Assembly (NCBI GenBank): GCA_958510825.1
Contig: OY294051.1
Span: forward strand, 27,267,265 to 27,331,264
Direction: 5' to 3'
DNA: 64,000 bases
Source: Brachypterus glaber
Taxonomy: Eukaryota; Arthropoda; Insecta; Coleoptera; Kateretidae
Shown here: positions 1 to 11,700 of the stretch, piece by piece
How positions within the stretch are numbered: position 1 is the stretch's first letter
Layout: each line of letters begins with the position of its first letter
Notes under the pieces: generated by a model
What the model saw: the letters and a program-made list of their open reading frames with translations, nothing else
What the model was told of the DNA's origin: nothing
The model's database searches: none
Made by a program: the position numbers and the translations under genes

Positions 1-226
1 TATTATTCAATGAGCGTATATAATTGCTATTAATCAATGAGGGTGAATTTTGGGACACAAGCCGACAGGCGAGTGGCCTAATCACTCGAATGATTAATAA
101 TATACGCGAGTAGAATTCTATACTTTATCCACGGTCATTTTAAAGTTTAAACGGTTTATTTTTACAGACCCGTGATTAATAGGCCTATTAATTACGGCCG
201 TGGATAAAAACATTAAATGTTCTTAC
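1..226. repeat. Intronic repeat with short inverted arms
   Basis: This stretch lies downstream of the third reductase exon, inside its next intron. It contains a motif near 60-75 (GACAGGCGAGTGG) that recurs in the hairpin at 437-590, and inverted arms near 124-140 and 195-210 (TTTATCCACGG and CCGTGGATAAA). No coding exon is visible, so the rest of the reductase lies left of position 1. Confidence 0.4.
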
Positions 227-899
227 TTATTATAGCTTTCCTCAGTCACTTGCATAAAAGGTTCCAGTATTACCACCCCAGCACAGTTAACTAGTAAATC
301 TATCGGGTATGCTGATTTTACTGCAATTTTTGTATCTTCCCATTTTCTCAAGTCAACTAATAATGTTTCTACACCAGGAGTTTCAGATTTTAGTTTATCT
401 AAAATTATATTAATGACAAAAATAAATTAGTAATAGAATAGTATATTCTATAACTAGTATGGAATAGACAATATTCCGCGCGAGCGGAAAGTTTGTCATA
501 CGAGTCGGCAGGCGAGTATGACACTCCCGCGAGCGCGGAATGACTATTCCATACGTGTTGTAGACTATACTTTTTCTTCGACTGCAAATATGAAACACTC
601 GACATTGTATATGCAAGAAAACACATATTTTTAAATAAAGCAATTAATGTTATTTAATAATTTTATCAAATCAGTAGTTAAAGAAGATTTGTATTTAATT
701 TTAGCACATATTTACAAATTATAATGCAAAAATTGAAGGTTATATCAGATTGTTGTGACATATATCAGGTTTAAATATTTAACAATAGATGGAGCAGTTT
801 TAATTTTTTGATAATAAATTGATAAAAAACTGGTCAAATATTAAGAAAAACTAATAAACTTTATGTAATTTTAACGCAAAACTTTAAATTGCATTAAAT

Positions 900-942
<43 letters not shown>

Positions 943-1439
943 CTACAGTTTTCTTTACTTTTATAAACAAGAGATGGCACTACATCTGCTCATTCTAACA
1001 CTTGATACGGAATATTCATACCATATCTAGAGCTAGAATGAATTCATTCTGCGTTTGAAAAGTGTGTGTATTTGCTTACATTCTAAAGCACTCGTAGAAA
1101 AAATATATTATAATTTTAAATAATTTTGATTTTGAATTTACCTAGTTCAATTTGGGAGACATCTAAAGCTATAACTTCTGCTTTTAATTCTACTAGCTTT
1201 TTTACAATGCCACTGCCTATTCCTAAAATTAATGTTATTATTTTAAAAACGATTTTTGGAAAACGAATAAAGTTTACTGGTGGTTTCTGTTAAAATACAT
1301 GAAAATCCAGTAAATTTAAAATATTTCCTACTCATCCTTCTCATCTATGGTGATATCACTATTAAAAATTCAGAAAAACTATATTTTACTTACCTCCTGC
1401 AGCTCCAGTTACCAAAACCCTATTTCCACTAAAATCCAT
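227..1439 (-). CDS. DCXR: L-xylulose reductase / carbonyl reductase-like SDR, 5' exons
   Basis: Short-chain dehydrogenase/reductase, partial (N-terminal 99 residues of a family about 245 long). Exons on the minus strand are 1439-1394, 1222-1142 and 398-227, all with GT-AG borders and compatible phases; the last ends at a GTAAGA donor, so the gene continues left of the window. It starts MDFSGNRVLVTGAAGGIGSG, the Rossmann NAD(P)-binding glycine motif, followed by a strand ending IALDVSQIEL, then LLVDLRKWED and DLLVNCAGVV, the SDR cofactor-pocket motif that is usually NNAG. Spacing and residues resemble vertebrate DCXR, a cytosolic NADPH-dependent reductase of L-xylulose and dicarbonyls. The catalytic Ser-Tyr-Lys part is off the window, so substrate is inferred. 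The start codon is the first ATG before the Rossmann strand. The gene is head-to-head with the Xmas gene. Confidence 0.82.
437..590. repeat. Foldback hairpin with conserved core
   Basis: Inverted arms, each containing GGAATA and GTATGG/CCATAC blocks, enclose an inner hairpin (GTCATAC...GTATGAC) around GAGTCGGCAGGCGAG. It sits in intron 2 of the reductase. Similar cores occur near 60, 5955 and 11480 within stems of different sequence. Confidence 0.6.
901..940. repeat. (TA)n microsatellite
   Basis: An uninterrupted TA dinucleotide run lies in intron 2 of the reductase gene. Confidence 0.9.
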
Positions 1440-1869
1440 TTTTAGAATTTAAAATAAAATTGACTGTAGATTTAAATTTAATATAAGATGTAGATTTATT
1501 TTTTTTTTTAAATAAATCAAACCTACAGGTTTAGTTGATAATAATTTAACGTAGTGGACCGCTCACAAATCCACTATGTGGCAAAGAAATTGTTTGGAAT
1601 AATATATAAGTCGTACCATAGTACGCATATGCGGGACCTGGCCAGGTAGCGCCGATTATCAGTTAACCGATTATATCTTTTGACCATGATATTAAATTTA
1701 AATATAAACTACCCTTATTTTCAGGAGCGCTTATATCGTCGGCTTACAAGTAAAGAGCACTAAGTCCAAAAACATGGTTTTGAGATATTGACAAATTTAA
1801 CTTTCATTGTTGTTTTTTAATTTTTATAATAATTGTTTTTGAAAAAAAACTACCGCAAATTGCAATGAC
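1440..1869. promoter_or_regulatory. Shared intergenic region of two divergent genes
   Basis: About 430 bp separate the start codon of the minus-strand reductase from the proposed start codon of the plus-strand Xmas gene. The distance and orientation suggest a bidirectional promoter. I see no convincing TATA box or initiator, and the right part (from 1732) is occupied by a terminal inverted repeat. Confidence 0.45.
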
Positions 1870-2784
1870 ATGTTTGGACATAATGATGTCCCATTTGCAG
1901 GTAAATAAAGAAAAATTGAAGTAGTTTAATTCAACTAAATTTGAAAAAAGACATGGACTTAGTGCCTTTTACTTATAGGCCCACGACGTCGGCTTACAAG
2001 TAAAGAGCACTAAGTCAATAAAATAATATAAAAAACAACTATTTAAAATTAAAACCCTTCTATTAATATAAACGTATAACTGTAAGTAGAAAACAAGATG
2101 TTTACATACCTTTTCAAAAACTAGATTTTTAAAAGATGGGTTTGGACTTTTTGATTGTTTAAAGAAAGTTTCCATTTTGGACTTTAATAAAATTAATTAG
2201 TATTAATTATATGAAACTGCTTACTATGCCAGAACTAAGACAGTTTTCAGAGGCTATCGGCTGTGACGGCAAAGAAGCATCTCCTAAAGTCAATAATTAT
2301 AATGAATCATTATTAATGATAAATGGCTGTTTTCCGAACTTGCCACGAACTTTAGTTTTTTTCTTATATTCTTGTTATTTCTGTAGTAACCAAGGATTTA
2401 AGAGCAAAATTAATATAATCTATCAGTTAAAATTTGAATGGAGGACAATAAATAACGCGATATTGTATCATATAAATGATTCAAGCAATCATAGTTTTAT
2501 AAATTAACTCTTTTTAGAAAGTCGTTTAGTGCAGAAACATTTGAAATAATCTACAAGTAAAACGCACTAAGTGCACTAAGTGAATTACTGCCTATTGCCA
2601 GATAAAATTTTAATCAAAATCAAATTGGTGCGTTTTGTATAGGGGTTAACTCCCTTGGCAGTCCACCTAGAAGTTAGTTCGATTTACCTATACATAGATG
2701 ATCAAAAATTAACTACAGTGCTATTAAAATCCCATTTTTGCAAAAAAGTGACTTAGTGCCTTTTACTTGTAAGCCGACGATATA
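1732..2784. mobile_element. Composite TIR element, two units head-to-tail
   Basis: The outer ends are inverted copies of about 35 bp (TATATCGTCGGCTTACAAGT at 1732, its complement ending at 2784), continuing as AAAR-GGCACTAAGTC. A second inverted pair meets in the middle (about 1956-1987 and 1985-2015), so the segment reads as unit A (1732-1987) plus unit B (1985-2784). A diverged partial copy of the motif lies at 2548-2580. No transposase is visible. Unit A contains the proposed Xmas start exon; unit B holds a minus-strand exon-like stretch (2175-2110). Superfamily is unclear because no clean target duplication is seen. Confidence 0.65.
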
Positions 2785-5700
2785 CAGCTCTTTATACCGC
2801 GTTTTGATAAACTGCGAATGCGCACGCGCATGCACTGCCCGTTTTTCAATATATTATTTCAAATAAAAAACATTTTTTTACAGAAAAAAAAACACCAAAC
2901 AGACGCCAAACCAACGTTAATGTAAACCAAGGCCCCCTCATAAAAAAAAACACCAAAAAACAAAAAACCAAAACAAACTCCGGCACGGAGAGCTGCAATA
3001 GGCGCTTGTTTGTTTTCCTTGTCACAGCGCGTAGCGCTAGAGTAGTATACGCTATACCGTATTCGAAATTCGAAGCTATAGTTTCGAATTTCCCAAAATC
3101 GCCAAAAAACGTCATAGACAAAAAATTCTTGGATACAAATGTGTTTCGTGAAAAAAATAAGAAACTTTTAATTAAAATGTCCGTCTGTCCGTCCGTCTGA
3201 TGTCACGATTTTTGTGTACATGAACGAGTTATTCGATCGACTTGAAATTTTCAAAAAAAAATCAAGTTCTATGATCATATGAGAGAAAGATCCCTATTGT
3301 TTTTTAAAGCAATCCTCCCAAATAAAAAAAGTTGATTTTTTTATTATTTTTTTTTAATTCTCTGTTTTTTCAAAAAAGATTTAAAAAAAAATCAAAAAAT
3401 TTTCGCAAAAAGAAAATAAAATTAAAGTTGATTTTTTTTGACGATTTTTTAAAATTTTGAGAAAATTTATTAAAAAATAATAAAGTTATATGGGCATAAC
3501 TTAACGAGAAAATAATATTTACTACAAACAATAAGAAATTAAACACGCCGCGCCAGTAGGGGAATAGTAAAACCGGCATCAAATATTTTACCACTTTTTG
3601 CATCAAAGTGGTCTTTAGTTCGAATCCCATCTATTGCCCACGTTTTTTGTTTTTTTTCTTATTTTAAATTTATTTTCCGTTTTAATTTTAACTTGCGTTT
3701 AAGTATTTGGAAAAATTATTATTATATGCATATATGCATATATGGGCTGTTTCCATTAAAACTGTTTTTTGTAATGTACTACTAAGAAATTTTTAAGAGT
3801 TCGCAGGAATTTTGTTTAAAAGTTCACTAAAATTTTTACTGGCGGCTCCAGTAGCACCAATTATTATGGGTATTATTGTTACTATAGACCCCACATTCTT
3901 TGAATTTCAATTTTTAAATCTTGATATTTTAATCTTTTTTCTGCCTCCTTTTCTATAATTTTGTTATCAGCTGGAACCGCTACACCTATTATAAAACATG
4001 TTTTTTTTCTAAATCTTTAATTATAATATCTGGCTTATTGCACCTAATAGTTCTGTCTGTTTGTATTTGTGTGTCCCAAATTATTGTAATGTGATCTTTT
4101 AGTTGAATTATTATTATTATTATTATTTTTAGGAATAGTGCGTCAAAGACGCTGCACTATTGCATTTATAGGGCCACACAGCATTAAATAAATTAAGAAA
4201 TAAAAAAAATCCGAAAAATCACATTAGTGAATAAAATTATTATTCCCACTTTCCACTTCAACATAAAGTCTGTTTTTAAACAGGTTTATAGTATTAGAAT
4301 TAACAGTTTCTTTACTCAGACAATTCCAGTTGTACACGACCCGATTAGTGAAGAAATATCTTCTAAGCAGTTTAGAAGACCGTTCTTTAGAAAGTTTTTT
4401 GGGGTTGTCTCTAAGTTGATCATTCGCAAACAGGATCCTGTACATATTCCTAGGAATATGTTCATATAACACTTATAACAGACACTAACGATGTTACGTC
4501 TCTATGAGATTACCACGTAAACGTCGTTGACGGAGGGTTGGAATAATTAGTGTTTGTAATCTTCATAAGAAAGGTCTCTATAAGTACATAGTGTATTTAA
4601 AGGTCCGAAGCTTTAAGGTGTTATTCTACATCATAAAAGATGACAAAAAGTTTCTATAAACATATGTCTAAAAATGCGTCGTAAAGGAGTTAAGCCCCTA
4701 TGAAAGTGGAAAAAAATCGGTTTTTATTTAATAACTTAGGAACGCTTTGAGGTATACGGTATACCAACGAGGTTTTGCACATGAACTGATCTTAATAAGG
4801 CCCATCTTCGTATGTTATTTTCATGTACTTATTTCAACCAGGGGTGTGCGATACGGGGAGGGGGGCTTATCATTTTTTTTGTCCCAAACTTTTTTCTGTG
4901 TAACTTTTTTCTAATTTTGTTTTTGGAATATAATTCCTTAGGTCAAAATACATAAAAGGTACTCTTGTTATAACAGTGTAGGATTAAGCGTTTTCGAGAA
5001 AAATTAATTTGAAGGTGAAATTTCACGGTTCGACGACGAAAAATTAAGTACTAAAATGTTGAAAACCAAAATTTCAATGATATCCATGTAGGTCGAAAAA
5101 TCTCTTTTAAAGCTACCATTGATGGCCCTTTAAAAATTGTGCATTTTTAGGAGACGATAGCTCCCTTATGAATAGAGTTGATAATTTCATTACAATAACA
5201 GGGTCGGACATAAGGAATTTTAAATTATTTCTAATTTTTGGTTAGTTTGTTTAATACATAACTATGTCGAATAAGACTATATATCTGTATACAGACATAT
5301 AATCTTATTTGGCATAGGTATGTATTAAAGAAACTCATCAAAAATTAGAAACAATTTAAAATTCCTGTTGTCCGACCCTGTTATTGTAATGAAAGTATCA
5401 ACTCTGCTTATGATTGAATTTTGGAAGTGCCTGTATATGAGATTTTTTTCTTAGTTTTTTCATCATTGAAGTTTCGGTTTTCAACATTTTAGTATTTAAT
5501 TTTTCGTTCTCGAACCGTAAAATTTCACCTTTAAATGATTTTTTCTAGAAAACGGTTAATCCTACGGTATTACAACAGGAGTACCTTTTTTGTGTATTTT
5601 GACCTGAGGAATCATATTCAAAAAATAAAATTACAAAAAAGTTACGCAGAAAAAAGTTTGGGAAAAAAAATTGATCAGGCTGTCCCGTTTCGCACACCCC

Positions 5701-8700
5701 TGATTAAAATAAGTACATGAAAATAACATACAAAGATAGGCCTTATTAAGATTAGTTCACCTGCAAAACCTCGTTACTATATTCAAAGGGTTCCTGAGTT
5801 ATTAAATAAAAACTGAATTTTTTAGCTTTTCAAAGGGGCGTAGCTCTCTTACGACGCATTTTTAGACATATTTTAAATACACCCTGTATAGTATTATAGT
5901 ATATTAAAGTACTCGTTTCATAACACCCGTTTTTAGCGCAGAGTACAAGTTTAGAAAACGAGCTTGCGGCGAGTTTTCTAAAGTACTAGTGCGCTAAAAA
6001 CATGTTATGAAACGAGTGCTTTATACTATTTTTTCTATTTTGCGCTAAAATTTAAAAAAAAAATTTAAATTGATGACCGATTTAGAGATTTTTGTTTTGG
6101 GTTGGCATTACAATTTTCGCTATGTTTGAAATTCATAGAAGAAACAATATTTTGATATCTTTTATAGTCAGCTCTTCTGTTTTTCTCTTCAAGTAACCAA
6201 GCCACAATTTTAACACGGTAAAAATGAACTTAAAACACAATTTCGTAGAAAACTAAACTTAAAAGCGTTGTTTACATTTTCACGGAAAACGTCAAGCGAT
6301 TGCCTTTTGTCCTGTATTGCCAACCCAAAATTTAAAAAAGTACAGACCTCTTATAGGCCTATAAGAACCCGCAAAATGCGTGTGATTATTAGCGTATAAG
6401 AGTCGCAAAATAGAAAAAAATAATAAAGATTTTATTTTCAGAAATCACAACTGATATTGAGATGAAACCAGAAAAAGGCCCTAAACTGAAAAGATCATGG
6501 AAAACTCAAGATGCTGTACCTAAAGTAGTAAAAAAGAGTAAACCGATTGAAAGCCCTTTGATGTAAGTATATGGCAAGGGGTACTTGGGGGGGGGGGGGG
6601 CGCAGGGTGAGGAGCCTGCCTCACCCTAGTTTGAATACACTGAGATATTCAACTTATGATGATGATCTTCGATATGCGTTAATCTATGAGGCGTTAATCC
6701 GAACACTGAAATTCGGACTATACGGCAAAGTACAGGTCCGAGTCCGAACTTCGTTGGTCGAAATACCGCATGGGATTATTAAAGATTGTCGCGACACTAC
6801 GTCACTTACTTAAACAATAGATCGATCAACACAATATTAGTTTTGTGTCTGGAAAACTGCTGTTTACAGGGTTCTATATTTGTATTTATTTAAGATGGCC
6901 CAAGTTTACATTAAATTTTTAATTTTGCCAGTAGCTTAGCTCACACCGTACGTTTTGTAAGTTTTAGTTAACCCTTACCCTCCAGGGTGTCACAATTGTG
7001 ACTTTAGTTCTTTATTTTTTCTTTAAGGCAATATTAATCCAAAATGCTTTTATAGACTTTCTATGTATGCAAACAAATATGCAAATTTAATTTAGTATAA
7101 TACAGCTGTCCTGAAACTTTAAAAAATCGAGCAAAAACTGAAAAAAAATTGGGTTATTTTTTATTTTATTTGTCTTTTTAGGCATAGCAAATATAAAAAA
7201 AAAAACAAATAGATCGAAAAATTATCATTAGTTTAGTCTCGGGAGGGTAAGGGTTAAATGATATTTATATCCATTCTGGAAAAATGTCCATTTTTAATGT
7301 TACGCTTCTTATAGTGAAGTTATAATATATAAAATAAGGGAAACATATAATCAGACTTCAAGATTTTCGTTATGTTTCCCTTATTTTATATGATATTTAT
7401 ATTTTATAAATATTTATCAATTTTTATTAAAGCTGTGTTTTCAAGAAAAGTTTTAGTTGGCTTTTCTCTTTAGTAAAATTAAAAAAAAAAGATCTTTGTA
7501 ATTATCATATTATAATAATTATAAACGTATATTTTTTAGTTTGACACCAGAACAAATGGACTTACTTTCTGTAATAAAACAACAAAACAATACTGTAGAA
7601 GAAAAATACCGTTGTTTGGATGCGAGAGATAAATTTATAAGAATTTTGCAAAAAAGAAAAGGCAGCCAAAAATTAGCGAGTAAGGCTACTGTGGGAGTTT
7701 GTCCTGACATGTGTCCTGAAAAAGAGAGACTTATGAGAGAAACTCAGCATCAGGTAATAGTTATAGTCTAAGAGCTGGTGCCACTTTTATCTCATTATTT
7801 GCTCCCAGCTGTATTTTATATATGTCTTAAAGTACACTCAAATTAAGCTATTTGCAAATCGCCAGGTCCTCGATTGGGTTTCTTTGGATGCTAGAGGCCT
7901 CAGAAAGGTGGTGAAATGGGATCCCCGAAAAATATATTTTTAACTTTCGGAGTCAAACAAATTAGATTTATTACATTTAGATTAGTCTATTTTCACAGTT
8001 TTATACAATTATTCACTAGACTAAGGGTTAAAAAAAGACTTTAAAAACTTAATCTGACATATGTCAAAACTAAAAAGTCTGAATAATTTTCATTTAATCA
8101 AAATGTCATTTTATAAATTCTCATTTCTTTAAAAAATTAAGTATCACTTTCTAAAGACTGTTCTACGCCTTGGCCCCAGAATTATTGTGTATAACTATGA
8201 AACTAGCTTAATTGGAATGTATTAAATGAAATGTATATGACTCGGCAAGTTAAAAATAGATTTTTTGGTTAGCTCATTGCCATAGCTTTTGGAGCTTCTA
8301 GCACCCAAAGGAACCGGATGCGGAGTCTAGCAAGTTGAAAATAGCTTAATTTGAATATACTTTAAGACATATATAAAATACAGCTGGGAGCAAATAATGA
8401 AATAAAAATGGTCATCAGCTTTCCGACTATTACTTATGGTACTAGTCAGTAAACTAAAATACTTTCATGCTTGTGCGCTAAAGATTGCGTAATATAATGC
8501 TTTGTGTCTAAAAAGTTTTGAAGTAAGTAAATATATAAAAAACACTAGGGGGGCGTACCCATACAGGAATTACCCGTGCTGACAATAGGGCAGAGGCTTG
8601 GCCCACGACTGGCAACCCGGTTTACAGTCTTGGTTAAAGTGCTTGGCCCAAGCATTGTTTGAGTCATGAATTCCCAGCCTTGGGCCAGTCTTGGTTGAAA

Positions 8701-11700
8701 TTCTTGGACCAAGCAATGTTTGCCAGTCTAAAGCGCTTAAAACCAACCACCCAAACAGAAGAAAAAGCAATAACTGATCGAGTTACCCCAGCCCTTAAGG
8801 GGACAAGCAAAAATTTTAGTTGAATAAGGCTCTAGTCATGTGATATCTCATTTCAAAGATATTTAAATTATCTATCCAATGGTGGATCCCCTGTCTTGGC
8901 TTATCTCCTGCTTAAAAACTTAATATTGTTTGTTCTTTGTCATTTCATTAATAATTAAAGAATATATTTTTTTGTAGGTGGCCCTGTATGAGCAAGAAGA
9001 TGGTGGAAAAGGTATGGTCCAGAGTTTAGCAGTGAAGCAGTATTCCAGAAGTTCTGCTGATCAGGAAACACCTTTACCTCATGAGCTTCGACCTGTCTCT
9101 GTGCTTCAAATGACTATGGGATATCTAATGCACGAAATAATGGATATGTGTGATGAAACTGAGGTGAGCAACAATTTTACTATATGTACTTATTAAAAAT
9201 CTAACATAATCAACCATTACATCTAGAGCGCAGGATAGGTAGGTTTGTTAGTGTACGTAGGTATAGGGTCTCTGAATAATGTGACATTTAACTTTACGAC
9301 ATTTAGGCACAGTTTATCAGTGTACAGTTAAATAAAACCTTATTTAAAAGATAAAGTCTCAGTTAAGAGCAAATTCTGGATTTTGGACTTTGGAGTTGCT
9401 ATGGTTATTACGTGTCAGCTAAATTTAGCTGCACTTTGATAACCCCAGCCTTAATGTCATTATTTAGGTCCCTAGATAGGTAGGTAGTTCACACACTACA
9501 CCTGCGGAACCAGGCAAGCTACCCTGGTAGAAAAGTACATAACGTTATAAAATATATAAATCTAACCTTAAAAACTAACTTTTGACAAAAACGTTATAAA
9601 ATATATCAATCCAACCTTAAAAACTAACGTTTGACAAAAACGTTATAAAATACACCTATACCTTTTTGTAACCTTATTCTAACTTTAAATATTTTTTCCA
9701 TTATTAATACGTAAGCTATAGTAGAAAATACTAGTTTCAGACAGCTATGTGCCTAGGTTTGATAATTATTTATTATTTCTATACTAAGTTTAAAAAAATA
9801 TCCCCTAAAAGTCAAAATTATAGTAAGTCTGGCAACGCTATACTATAATTGAAAAAATATTTTAAGATTCTGAATGTATAAAAATAAATATTAACTAACT
9901 AAATATAAAGTTTTTCTGAGAGGTAAACGTATTCATCAAAATATAACAGGATATTACACGAAAAATATTTAGGCCCACCTAAAAAGATGGCTATTTTATA
10001 AATAAATGTAACGAAATTATGTTTAAAAATAATATGATTGTTAAAATATATTAAGATTTATTTATATGAATAAATTTGTCTCCAGCTGCCATTTTATGAT
10101 GCAGGTAGAAATTTCCACGCCCCCTCCGCAAGTTAGAAATTAAACGTACTTATAACGTAATTCTAACTTAAAAATCTACCGTTAGATTAACTTTTGTAAC
10201 TAACGTTTGATTCTAACGTTCTAAAGCGGGACATTTGTACATATTTTATAACGTACTTTTATACAGTTTTGTAACATTAGAAAAACGTTATTCTAACGTT
10301 AAATTTCTACTAGGGTATGCACGTACTCTAACAAACCTACTTATCTAGTGCTTTAGTTACATTCATAACATTTATTTCTGGAGAGTCTCCAACGTCCACT
10401 GTTATCAAAGCAGTTAATTCCTTTTTCCCCTCCATTCATTTAGCCATCTGACAACCTGCTTCTTTACAATTGCATCTATTCGCTTTCGCTTTCTAGACTT
10501 ACCCCACACCCCAAAATACAAACACAAGTAGCAACAGTAGTAGCACTAGAACGATCATCTTAGGTAGTTATAATCAGTAGTGCAGTAATAAAAACTTATT
10601 TTATTAAAAAGTAGTGTATGCAAATTAAAGGGAAGAAAAAGTATTTTCAAAGGGTTAATTAATTCTTCAGTGTTTTAGAAGAGTACCTAGTAAACGGTAT
10701 ACTTTGTTTCAATTATTGTCTCTTTTATTGAAAATCAGAAAGGGCTTTTTTCATTCATCAAGGAAAAAGTTTTAGAAAACTGGCCAGAAGCCCGAAGGGG
10801 TGATGGTCCATATTGTTTTTACGTAAACATCATGTGATGAAAAAGCACACGAGGTTCTGGTTCCAACTAATGCTTTTAAAAAAGTCAAAACCAACTATCT
10901 TGAAATCTGGTTTCGTTCTTGGGGTAAAAGAAATTCCCTAACAGTCCAATCTCAATGTTCCAAACAGACATAACAAATAAGGAGTTTCCGTTATTTTCTA
11001 CAAGTAAGCATGGCAGCTTTTTGTGACAGATATCTAAGTTTAACTAACTGAGCTATTTTCGATATGACTGCACTGTCGGCTTTTGACCAGCAAACCTTCT
11101 TATAAAGGAAGATTTTGACAAGTAGCAGCTGATCATATATACCTGCAGTACTTGCCATTATCCTGGCCAGCATTAAAAAAATGGCCCTGGCTAACCTAAA
11201 TGCATAAGGGAATAAAAAGTCCTTAATTCCCTGAATAACTTAAAGTTTTCCAGAGACTGAATCATAACTCTTTATAAAATTTAATACTTTCCCAGCTGGG
11301 AGATCGGTTATTTCCCAAAAGATCGAATTAGGTCCACTCTTTGGGGCTAGGGTACCTCGAGATTACCACACCCGTATTTTCTAAGTCACTGAGACAACAT
11401 TTTCCAATAACTGAAATAGTATATTAAAAGACAAGTTACATAAGACACTATTTTGGCGCACGCGTCCATGTCTGGAAAATGAGCCGCAAAACGGGGAGTT
11501 TTCCAATGGACTAGTGCTTCAAATGTCTTATGGAAAGAGTTTTTTGTTCTATTTTATCTATTTGCGTGTTTTATTTTACTTACAATGTACTTTAGTTTTG
11601 AATAGTTTTAATAACATGCAAAACAACACAGAACATAAATATTTATTAATATATTATAAGAATTTTAGCTGTTTTTTAGATCATTAGATACTGCTGAGTA

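Noticed and set aside
2211..2507. 98-codon plus-strand frame as an Xmas or other exon
   Set aside because: No donor or acceptor fits, the protein has no recognisable motif, and it lies in a non-coding TIR element.
3600..3640. tRNA gene suggested by GTTCGAATCCC
   Set aside because: A T-arm-like segment exists but no matching D-arm, anticodon arm or acceptor stem could be placed.
6571..6813. 80-codon plus-strand frame after the G run
   Set aside because: It starts in an intron right after a splice donor, contains a poly-Gly homopolymer artefact and no known domain.
8570..8770. 66-codon minus-strand frame in Xmas intron 3
   Set aside because: It overlaps a direct repeat and has no protein-family features.
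10740..11220. Possible decayed transposon gene on the minus strand
   Set aside because: Frames look somewhat protein-like but are broken by many stops and I cannot assign a family, so it is only mentioned in the intron entry.
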